A stretch of 64,000 bases of DNA, from positions 1,364,001 to 1,428,000 of the forward strand of contig NZ_LT629783.1 of the NCBI RefSeq assembly GCF_900105835.1, given 5' to 3'. A model generated the notes under the pieces. The model was not told where the DNA came from. It ran no database searches and saw only the letters and a list, made by a program, of their open reading frames with translations. Shown piece by piece: positions 27,952 to 35,157 of the stretch; position 1 is the stretch's first letter, and the number at the start of each line of letters is the position of its first letter. Origin of the DNA: Pseudomonas fragi (lineage in GTDB: Bacteria; Pseudomonadota; Gammaproteobacteria; Pseudomonadales; Pseudomonadaceae). The translations under genes and the position numbers were made by a program.

Positions 27952-30087
27952 TCAGCCGTTAGGGCCTACTGTCGCAACGATCGTGACCTGCTTGTTGTCA
28001 GGGATTTCCTGGTAAGCCAGCACATGCAGGTTGGGCACCGCCAGACGGCCAAAGCGCGACAACATCGCGCGTACCGGGCCTGCCACCAACAAGATAACCG
28101 GGTTGCCTTGCATCTCCTGGCGCTGAGCAGCGTCGATCAACGAGCGCTGGAGCTTTTCTGCCATGCTTGGCTCCAGCAAAACGCCCTCTTCCTGGCCAAC
28201 TCCGGCCTTCTGCAAACTATTGAGCAATATTTGTTCCAACCTGGGTTCCAGGGTGATCACAGGCAGCTCGGAGTCAACGCCTACAATGCTTTGCACGATG
28301 GCACGGGACAGCCCCACACGCACCGCGGCAACCAAAGCGGCAGTATCTTGACTCTTGTGGGCATTGTTGGCGACGGCTTCGGCAATGCTGCGGATATCCC
28401 GTACCGGCACCTGTTCGGCGAGCAAGGCCTGCAACACCTTGAGCAATTGCGACAGGCTCAACACACCCGGCACCAGCTCCTCGGCCAGTTTTGGCGAGGA
28501 CTTGGCCAGCAACTGCATCAACTGCTGCACTTCTTCATGGCCAATCAGCTCGTGGGAATGTTTGTACAAGATCTGGTTGAGGTGCGTTGCCACCACGGTA
28601 CTGGCGTCCACTACGGTATAGCCCAGCGATTGCGCCTGGCTACGCTGGCTGACCTCAATCCACACCGCTTCCAGACCAAAGGCCGGGTCTTTGGTGGTAA
28701 TGCCGTTGAGCGTACCGAACACCTGCCCCGGGTTGATCGCCATTTCGCGATCGGGGTAGATCTCGGCTTCGGCCAGGATCACCCCCATCAGGGTCAGGCG
28801 ATAGGCGCTGGGGGCCAGGTCGAGGTTGTCGCGGATATGCACGGTGGGCATCAAAAAGCCCAAATCCTGGGACAGCTTCTTACGCACGCCCTTGATCCGC
28901 GCCAGTAACTGGCCGCCCTGGTTGCGATCCACCAGCGGGATCAGGCGGTAGCCCACTTCCAGGCCGATCATGTCGATGGGCGTAACGTCATCCCAGCCCA
29001 GCTCCTTGGTTTCCTGGGCGCGGGCGGGCGATGGCAGCAGTTCCTGCTGGCGCTTGACCTCCTGCAGAGCCTGGACCTTGACCACGTTCTGTTTTTTCCA
29101 CATCAGGTACGCGGCGCCACCGGCGACAGCCGCCAGGCTGAGGAAGGAGAAATGCGGCATGCCGGGCACAATGCCCATGATCGCCATGATGCCGGCCGAG
29201 ACAGCCAGCGCCTTGGGCGAGGTAAACATCTGGCGGTTGATCTGCTTGCCCATGTCTTCGGAGCCTGAAGCGCGGGTCACCATGATCGCCGCCGCGGTGG
29301 ACAGCAGCAGCGAAGGCAGCTGCGCCACCAAACCGTCACCGATGGTCAAGAGTGCGTAGACCTTGCCCGCCTCACTGAAGCTCATGCCGTGCTGGAAAAT
29401 CCCCACCGCCATGCCGCCAATCAGGTTGATAAACAGGATCAACAGACCGGCAATGGCATCACCGCGCACAAACTTGCTGGCACCGTCCATGGAGCCGTAG
29501 AACTCGGCCTCCTGGGCCACTTCCTGACGGCGCAGCTTGGCCTGGTTCTGGTCGATCAGCCCGGCGTTGAGGTCGGCGTCAATGGCCATTTGCTTGCCGG
29601 GCATGGCGTCGAGGGTAAAACGCGCGCTGACCTCGGAGATACGCCCGGCGCCCTTGGTCACCACCACAAAGTTGATGATCATCAGGATCGCAAACACCAC
29701 GATACCCACTACATAGTTGCCGCCGATCACCACCTCGCCGAAGGCCTGGATCACCTTGCCTGCGGCGGCGTGGCCCTCCTGGCCGTGGAGCATCACCACC
29801 CGCGTGGAAGCCACGTTGAGCGCCAGGCGCATCAGGGTGGCGACCAACAAAATGGTGGGGAACACCGCAAAATCCAGGGGCCGCAGGGCGTACACGCACA
29901 CCAGCAGCACCACGATCGACAGGGCAATGTTGAAGGTAAAGAACACATCCAGCAGAAACGCAGGAATGGGCAACATCATCATTGCCAGCATCACCAGCAG
30001 CAGCAGCGGCACACCCAACTGCCCCTGACCCAGGCCGGCCAGACCGCTGCGCGCGGTGTTGATTAACTGAGAGCGATCCAATGACAT
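27952..30087 (-). CDS. flhA: Flagellar type III export gate protein FlhA
   Basis: 711 residues: eight N-terminal membrane helices with the FHIPEP signature region (RISEVSARFTLDAMPGKQMAIDADLN) and a C-terminal cytoplasmic domain (from about residue 360) that docks chaperone-substrate complexes. In relatives flhA lies near flhB; here the fimbrial operon intervenes. A -24/-12 promoter candidate lies 55 bases ahead of ATG 30087. Confidence 0.97.
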   Translation of the reverse strand: MSLDRSQLINTARSGLAGLGQGQLGVPLLLLVMLAMMMLPIPAFLLDVFFTFNIALSIVVLLVCVYALRPLDFAVFPTILLVATLMRLALNVASTRVVMLHGQEGHAAAGKVIQAFGEVVIGGNYVVGIVVFAILMIINFVVVTKGAGRISEVSARFTLDAMPGKQMAIDADLNAGLIDQNQAKLRRQEVAQEAEFYGSMDGASKFVRGDAIAGLLILFINLIGGMAVGIFQHGMSFSEAGKVYALLTIGDGLVAQLPSLLLSTAAAIMVTRASGSEDMGKQINRQMFTSPKALAVSAGIMAIMGIVPGMPHFSFLSLAAVAGGAAYLMWKKQNVVKVQALQEVKRQQELLPSPARAQETKELGWDDVTPIDMIGLEVGYRLIPLVDRNQGGQLLARIKGVRKKLSQDLGFLMPTVHIRDNLDLAPSAYRLTLMGVILAEAEIYPDREMAINPGQVFGTLNGITTKDPAFGLEAVWIEVSQRSQAQSLGYTVVDASTVVATHLNQILYKHSHELIGHEEVQQLMQLLAKSSPKLAEELVPGVLSLSQLLKVLQALLAEQVPVRDIRSIAEAVANNAHKSQDTAALVAAVRVGLSRAIVQSIVGVDSELPVITLEPRLEQILLNSLQKAGVGQEEGVLLEPSMAEKLQRSLIDAAQRQEMQGNPVILLVAGPVRAMLSRFGRLAVPNLHVLAYQEIPDNKQVTIVATVGPNG

Positions 30088-30141
30088 TGCGACAAACCTT
30101 TAGCAAACTTTTGACGCCATATGCGCCGTAGAGCCTGCCTC

Positions 30142-30157
30142 TGCAAGAAACCTTCCA
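30142..30157 (-). promoter_or_regulatory. RpoN (-24/-12) promoter candidate for flhA
   Basis: Minus strand TGGAAG-GTTTC-TTGCA: GG and GC at correct spacing, -12 element perfect, -24 element weaker than TGGCAC. flhA is FleQ/RpoN-dependent in P. aeruginosa. It lies between the last fimbrial gene and flhA. Confidence 0.65.
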
Positions 30158-30182
30158 ACTTTGGCAAATGGCCATATGTCAG

Positions 30183-30203
30183 GCGCGCAGGGCTTGTGCG
30201 CGC
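30183..30203 (-). terminator. GC-rich hairpin after the fimbrial operon
   Basis: GCGCGC-AGGGCTTGT-GCGCGC begins 3 bases after the stop codon of the last fimbrial gene. It could end the fimbrial transcript ahead of the flhA promoter, but no T-run follows, so this is uncertain. Confidence 0.45.
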
Positions 30204-30206
30204 GAG

Positions 30207-31163
30207 TCAGGGCAGCATCAGGGTCAGGGTGCCACTGGCAGTAAAGGGCCCGGCGTCAGGAAAGGTGTCCGGTTTTTTGACCAGGGCGAAGGAGACGTCG
30301 GTCGAGCCTGTGCTGTTTGTGATGGTGTCCCTGATCTCCCCGCCTGGCCCCACCAGAGCGCTGCTGTCAGGGCGAAACAACAGGACCCCGACATTTTGCT
30401 TGCTTGTGGTAACAGCGTGCGGGTGAAACGCAGAAGGTATCGCCTGCCATTTAACGGCAATGGGCGAGTTCACCGCGGGGCCTTCACAGTTGTAGTTCAG
30501 CCGGAAATTTTTCTTGAACGGCGTATCGAAGATACTCGTGCCAACGGCTACAGGGTCCACACTGCCAAAATCAATATCAATGGGTAAATTGTTATTGATG
30601 ACGCAGGTGGAGGGGCTGGAGTCGATGCTATTGCGAGCAATCAGGTTAACGCGCAACTGATACGCGGGATAATCGGGCGAGTCAAAGTTGTATGTCACAT
30701 TCGCCAAGACAACGGCGAGAAGTGTCCCGGCAGTGATCCTGATGAATTGACCAGGGGCCGAGGGAATAACAAAGTAGACCTTGACCGGCAAATCAACGAC
30801 CGGGGTCATGCGGTCATGCAAGGCCAGATAACGACCGGCACTTACCGGCCAAGGGTAAAGAGCCCCGAGAATATCCATTCCAGAACTGTAATTCATGACG
30901 CCCGGCCCAGGGACAAAACCGCCGGGGTAGGTTGAAAAGTATTGCCTGGAAGAATCAGGATACCAACCCGGAAAGCCATGCATGCACTGTACAGAGTAAC
31001 CGCTCATGGTCACTTTACCGGCGCTGTTGTCCAGGCGCAGGTCAACCTGCACATCCAGCGGACTGGTTTTCATATCGACCCAGGGGCCGCCATCCACCCG
31101 GCAATGAGCTGCATAAGCGTTTTGCATCAACAGCAGTAAAATAAAACCCGTCAGGTATTTCAT
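30207..31163 (-). CDS. Two-domain fimbrial adhesin-like protein (distal)
   Basis: 318 residues with a signal peptide (cut after about NAYA, residue 18). The N-terminal half (HCRVDGGPWVDM...) has no pilin motif and is the likely receptor-binding domain. The C-terminal half begins at STCVINNNLPIDIDFGSV, a pilin-type Cys and strand, and ends in TLTLMLP, giving a FimH-like lectin-plus-pilin layout. It is a paralogue of the next gene upstream and the last gene of the operon. The ligand is unknown. Confidence 0.75.
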   Translation of the reverse strand: MKYLTGFILLLLMQNAYAAHCRVDGGPWVDMKTSPLDVQVDLRLDNSAGKVTMSGYSVQCMHGFPGWYPDSSRQYFSTYPGGFVPGPGVMNYSSGMDILGALYPWPVSAGRYLALHDRMTPVVDLPVKVYFVIPSAPGQFIRITAGTLLAVVLANVTYNFDSPDYPAYQLRVNLIARNSIDSSPSTCVINNNLPIDIDFGSVDPVAVGTSIFDTPFKKNFRLNYNCEGPAVNSPIAVKWQAIPSAFHPHAVTTSKQNVGVLLFRPDSSALVGPGGEIRDTITNSTGSTDVSFALVKKPDTFPDAGPFTASGTLTLMLP

Positions 31164-31254
31164 AGTGATATCTGCCAAGCGCCACACATGATTCAATCAA
31201 GTCACACAGTTATTTATATGACGGTATATGACGGTTGCAGGCTGCACCTGCGAA

Positions 31255-32199
31255 TCAGGGCAAACCCATTATCAAGGTCGCACTGCCGGAAAAAGGCCCT
31301 GCTGCAGGCAAGCTGCCAGAGCGGCGAACCAATGCAAAGATCACATCGTCCACCCCCGCACTGTTGTAGATATTGCTCGTATACAAAGACTCGGGAGGGA
31401 CGACGCTGCCATTGCGCAAAAGCCCCACGCCAAGATCATCATTGCTTGTCGCAAGAACGGATGACCAGAAAGATGAGCGCGCCCCCTTTAACGTGATGGT
31501 AATGGGTGTATTGATGCCAAAATCGGGACAGGAATACCTCAGCGATACAACTCTTTTGACAGACGTCGCACCGGGACTAGCATCGAGATTTAAAGCATCA
31601 ACAGGCCCAAAATCAACATCAATCGGCGCATTATCGTTGATCGTGCAGGTGGATGGCTGGAAATAAAAATCATTAATGGCGTATATCCAGAAACTGACCA
31701 GATGCGACGGCAGCTGAAGAGTATTATCTAGCCTAAACCACATAATACCCAGCCTATTTCCTGCCTTAATATCAACGTACTTGCCCGGAACCCTTGTTGT
31801 ATTCACATACATATAAGTATCCAACACCTTAATACCCCCATCACCTGTCATTTGGGCGACAGTCATATTCGGGCCAACTGGATAGTCAAGATGATTCCCG
31901 CCAATGCGCAAACCTGTTTGATGCCCAAACAAAACACCCCCTGGAGTCAGCGAATTATCTGATGTCCAAAGATAAAATCTATCGTTTGGCCCACCCCCAA
32001 CTCCGGGAGGGTATTTACATTCTATCCGATAACCATCCAACTCTATCCTGCCATTTACGGGGGAGGCCCTTACAAAGACGTTCACATCCATATAACGGTT
32101 ATCTGTCATATTTTGCCAAGGACCTCCATCCACCCGACAATAGATTGCACTGGCAGTATTAGCCAGCAACAGCAACAAAACCCCAACCAAACACTTCAT
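31255..32199 (-). CDS. Two-domain fimbrial adhesin-like protein (proximal paralogue)
   Basis: 314 residues, signal peptide ending near NTASA. It shares with the downstream gene the mature start YCRVDGGPWQNM, the pilin half STCTINDNAPIDVDFGPV and the end PAAGPFSGSATLIMGLP, but the middle differs strongly. The N-terminal half is noticeably AT-rich (about 31680..32110), unlike neighbouring genes, pointing to transfer or domain exchange. Probably a tip adhesin. Confidence 0.73.
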   Translation of the reverse strand: MKCLVGVLLLLLANTASAIYCRVDGGPWQNMTDNRYMDVNVFVRASPVNGRIELDGYRIECKYPPGVGGGPNDRFYLWTSDNSLTPGGVLFGHQTGLRIGGNHLDYPVGPNMTVAQMTGDGGIKVLDTYMYVNTTRVPGKYVDIKAGNRLGIMWFRLDNTLQLPSHLVSFWIYAINDFYFQPSTCTINDNAPIDVDFGPVDALNLDASPGATSVKRVVSLRYSCPDFGINTPITITLKGARSSFWSSVLATSNDDLGVGLLRNGSVVPPESLYTSNIYNSAGVDDVIFALVRRSGSLPAAGPFSGSATLIMGLP

Positions 32200-32237
32200 A
32201 AAAACCTCAATTATCAAACCCACTTCCAGCCCGAGCG

Positions 32238-32786
32238 TTATGGGTAATGCAATGTAAACGTCGACGTCGCCCTGAACGTTCCGGCGGCAATTGACTGATT
32301 GGCAATGGCCTGCGGTTCACCCCTGATATAAGCCTTGAGGGCAATTGTATTGTTGCCGTTTGCCAGTACTTGCTCGTCACTGGCCTTATTCAGGGGTAAT
32401 GGCCTGTCAGCAGGGGTTTCGATGCCGATTGCAACGCCGGTAGCGCTACTGCCGCTGTCCAGTGCCAGCAGCCCGGGCAACACAAGGCTTTCGTTGCCGC
32501 CGAACGTCACTGTCACAGAGCTGCCGATTGCAGTGTCACAGCCCTCAAGGTGCAGCTGAAAAGGCATGCCGAGGGTGCGCGTGTTCAAGTACAGGTACTT
32601 GCTGGATACATCGCGCAGGCTCAACTCCACCGCCTCGTCGCCGGGGCGAAGGGTGCAGGCATCCGCCACCAGCACGCCCCTGAAGCTGAGGTTGTCCGCC
32701 GCCTCCAGGGTGCCCGGCAGCAGTAATGGCATGCCCACCAGCAATGCCAGGGCGTACCCATAACCCGTTTTCATTTCAATGTGCAT
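32238..32786 (-). CDS. Fimbrial subunit (pilin family)
   Basis: 182 residues, signal peptide ending near TLEAADN. Pilin features are the first-strand Cys (LVADACTLRPGDEAVELSLRDVSS), the second Cys in LEGCDTAIGSSVTVTF and the C-terminal strand FRATSTFTLHYP with penultimate Tyr-like aromatic. ATG 32786 is chosen because GAGGAGGGGG precedes it. A shaft or adaptor subunit placed ahead of the adhesin genes. Confidence 0.82.
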   Translation of the reverse strand: MHIEMKTGYGYALALLVGMPLLLPGTLEAADNLSFRGVLVADACTLRPGDEAVELSLRDVSSKYLYLNTRTLGMPFQLHLEGCDTAIGSSVTVTFGGNESLVLPGLLALDSGSSATGVAIGIETPADRPLPLNKASDEQVLANGNNTIALKAYIRGEPQAIANQSIAAGTFRATSTFTLHYP

Positions 32787-32797
32787 ACACCCCCTCC

Positions 32798-33277
32798 TCA
32801 CTGGTAGTAGGCCAGCAGCGTTGCCGAAGCCGAAAAACCACCCGGGGCCAGTGTGCTCGCGGCACTTTTGATCGGTACGGCTTCCAGCACGGGTGGCGAT
32901 GCCGGGTTTATCAGCAGGGGCGTATTCAGGGTGAAAGGCACACCGTTACGCAGAATCTTGATACCCAGGCCGGACACACTGGAGACCACGGCCGATGAAT
33001 CAAAGGTCGTGGCTACGCCCTGCACCTTTAACAACATCTCCCAGGGCAACGTACCCGCAGAGCAGTTGAGGGTGTAAGCCACGGTTTTGCGGTAATTCAC
33101 ACCGTCGACTTTAGTGACGCCGACATCACCAAAGTCGACGACGATAGTGCCGCCACTGTTGATTGTGCAAGGCGGCGGCTCTATCAGCGTGCCGTCAAAC
33201 CTGAGGTTTGCCATTGCGCTGCTGCCCAGGGCAAAAGCGCACACTGCAAACAAAACAGACTGTTGCCAGGGTTTCAT
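32798..33277 (-). CDS. Minor fimbrial subunit
   Basis: 159 residues with a signal peptide (ending about SSAMA). The motif FDGTLIEPPPCTINSGGTIVVDFGDV, KVDGVNYRKTVAYTLNC and a final SATLLAYYQ mark a pilin-type minor subunit. It is 13 bases from the similar gene at 33291 and probably a tandem duplicate; these look like adaptor or tip subunits of the PapE/PapF/FimF sort. Confidence 0.85.
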   Translation of the reverse strand: MKPWQQSVLFAVCAFALGSSAMANLRFDGTLIEPPPCTINSGGTIVVDFGDVGVTKVDGVNYRKTVAYTLNCSAGTLPWEMLLKVQGVATTFDSSAVVSSVSGLGIKILRNGVPFTLNTPLLINPASPPVLEAVPIKSAASTLAPGGFSASATLLAYYQ

Positions 33278-33290
33278 GTCCGGATCCTTC

Positions 33291-33785
33291 TTACTGCAGG
33301 GCAACCACTAACGTCGCGGAGGCAGAAAATGCCCCGCCCGTCAATGTGCTGCCAGGTTTTTTCACCGGAACGGCCTCTATCACCGGCAAGGTGGGATAGG
33401 TGAAGTTCACGGTATTGTTGAGAGGCCAGGCCGCACCGTTCAATAGCAGCTTGATCCCCAGGTCGCTTTTGCTGGTACCCAGGTACGCGCTGCCGAACCC
33501 GGCCCCGGTACCCTGCAAGGTGATCTTCATGTTGTTCGAGGGCTGCGGCCCGCACGTGAGCGTATAAGGCACGCCCCGGCGGTAGTTCACACCATCGATG
33601 CGGGTTGTCATCAGGTCGTCGCCGAACGGGACATTGAGCGTGCTGCCGGCGTTGATGACGCACGGCGGCGGCGCAAGTATCACCCCGCGAATGTACACAC
33701 TCACCTGTGCCATGGCCCCTTCGCACAAGGGCAGCAGTGCAGCGCCACAGGCGATGGCCAGGCGCGCCATGAATGGCTTGATCAT
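33291..33785 (-). CDS. Minor fimbrial subunit (tandem paralogue)
   Basis: 164 residues, signal peptide ending near GAMAQ. It repeats the neighbour's pattern: RGVILAPPPCVINAGSTLNVPFGDD, RIDGVNYRRGVPYTLTC, and VIEAVPVKKPGSTLTGGAFSASATLV. Its C-terminus ends ALQ and lacks the penultimate Tyr seen in other pilins. RBS GAGGTGA lies ahead of ATG 33785. Confidence 0.85.
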   Translation of the reverse strand: MIKPFMARLAIACGAALLPLCEGAMAQVSVYIRGVILAPPPCVINAGSTLNVPFGDDLMTTRIDGVNYRRGVPYTLTCGPQPSNNMKITLQGTGAGFGSAYLGTSKSDLGIKLLLNGAAWPLNNTVNFTYPTLPVIEAVPVKKPGSTLTGGAFSASATLVVALQ

Positions 33786-33794
33786 CGTTTCACC

Positions 33795-34364
33795 TCATTC
33801 ATACACAAGCCTGAAATCCAAAGTGGCGCGAAACGCGCCACTGGTCAGCGCAGCACGGGTGCGCGTGGGGCGTACCTGCCAGGTCAGGGTGTCGCTGCCG
33901 CGATCCAGGAACAAAGGCTCGCCGCGCGCCCCCAAACGTACGTCGCGGCCAAGGGCATCGGTCAGGCGCAAGCCCATCCCGGTAACGCCCCGCACCTTGA
34001 GCAGGCGCGGGTCATCCGGGTCGGCCTGGCCCAGAAAGGCCACGGAAACCACAGGCTGGTAGGCACTCCATATCAGGTTGCCGGTGCGCTCGTTAAGGAG
34101 GCTTCCCGAGGCGCGCCGACAATCGACAAAGCGCAATTGAAAGGCCACCGGCGAAGCTTCATCCCCCGGCTGCAACAATTGATTGCGCGGCACACTGCCC
34201 AGATCGATGGCCTGATCCGCCGAGGTCATGTCCAGTACACAGGGGGAATTGGTCAACGCGCCCGATACAAGCAGCACGCCACTCATGCCTTCAATCTCCG
34301 CATACCCCGGCACGGCCTGCAGGGCCAGCAGCAGACAACCCAGGACCCTGCCCCGACAAGGCAT
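33795..34364 (-). CDS. Minor fimbrial subunit
   Basis: 189 residues from ATG 34364, which gives a proper signal peptide (MPCRGRVLGCLLLALQAVPGYA) and has GGGAG upstream. Pilin marks: SGALTNSPCVLDMTSADQAIDLGSV, FQLRFVDCRRASG and the last strand FRATLDFRLVYE. It resembles the 37698 subunit, possibly a terminator or initiator subunit next to the chaperone. Confidence 0.8.
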   Translation of the reverse strand: MPCRGRVLGCLLLALQAVPGYAEIEGMSGVLLVSGALTNSPCVLDMTSADQAIDLGSVPRNQLLQPGDEASPVAFQLRFVDCRRASGSLLNERTGNLIWSAYQPVVSVAFLGQADPDDPRLLKVRGVTGMGLRLTDALGRDVRLGARGEPLFLDRGSDTLTWQVRPTRTRAALTSGAFRATLDFRLVYE

Positions 34365-34395
34365 CACAAGGCGCTCCCGGCGGCGCACGGCACTG

Positions 34396-35157
34396 TCACT
34401 CATTGGCCTGGGACGCCTTGACGTCCACCTGGCAGGTATTGCCACTGCACTTGAAAAGCAGGGTCGGACGCCCGCCGTAATCATTCACATAGGTCAATAC
34501 CGGGGTCGTACCCAAAGCCGCGACGGTTGGCCCCAGCGTCGAGGAAGTGTTGGGGGCGACCATCAGCGGCTCGAAATCCGCCGCTGTCTGATCGGCCTTC
34601 GTGCGCCGGGCATCGATCAGCGTGACGTAGTACGGGGTTGGGTTGTTGACCAGGTAGTGCTCGCCTTCACGGGTCAGGGTCAGTTGTTGCTGCCAGGGAT
34701 CAGCCTGTTCCTGCTGGCCCGGGACGATGGAAGCCGGTCGATAAAATAGCTTGATGCGGGTCTGCAGTGCAATTTGCAGGCTGTTGGCTTTTTCACTGCG
34801 GGGCGGGATTTCCCGCAGGTTGAAGTAATAAACCGTCTCCCTGTCCTGGGGCAGCGCCTTGACGGCCGGCAGGGCCTGCACCTTGATCTGGCTGCGTTTA
34901 CCCGGCTCCAGCCGTTGAACCGGTGGCAGCACGACCAACGGGGTGGTGATCTTGTTGCCCTGCTCGTCTTCAATCCAGCCCTGGGCCAGATACGGCAATT
35001 GGGTATTGTTGTTGGTGATATTGAGGCTCACCGCTTCCTTGCTGCCATCAAACACCACACGGGTGCGATCAAGGCCGATGGCTGCATGGGCGTAATCCTG
35101 CAGGCCCAGCATAAAAGCGACCAGCATCAAGGGCGTAACGCGAACATCAAGGGTCAT
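34396..35157 (-). CDS. Periplasmic fimbrial chaperone (PapD/FimC family)
   Basis: 253 residues with a signal peptide (to about AHAA). The two Ig-like domains show the G1 region LDRTRVVFDGSKEAVSLNITN with the subunit-binding Arg, a short F1-G1 loop (YYFNLREIPP) typical of FGS chaperones, and the conserved Lys in LQTRIKLFYRP. It caps pilin subunits by donor-strand complementation and delivers them to the usher. ATG 35157 overlaps the usher stop. Confidence 0.93.
   Translation of the reverse strand: MTLDVRVTPLMLVAFMLGLQDYAHAAIGLDRTRVVFDGSKEAVSLNITNNNTQLPYLAQGWIEDEQGNKITTPLVVLPPVQRLEPGKRSQIKVQALPAVKALPQDRETVYYFNLREIPPRSEKANSLQIALQTRIKLFYRPASIVPGQQEQADPWQQQLTLTREGEHYLVNNPTPYYVTLIDARRTKADQTAADFEPLMVAPNTSSTLGPTVAALGTTPVLTYVNDYGGRPTLLFKCSGNTCQVDVKASQANE

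Noticed and set aside
26609..28015. A 468-residue antisense frame over flhF
   Set aside because: Same shadow composition; flhF on the other strand has all its motifs.
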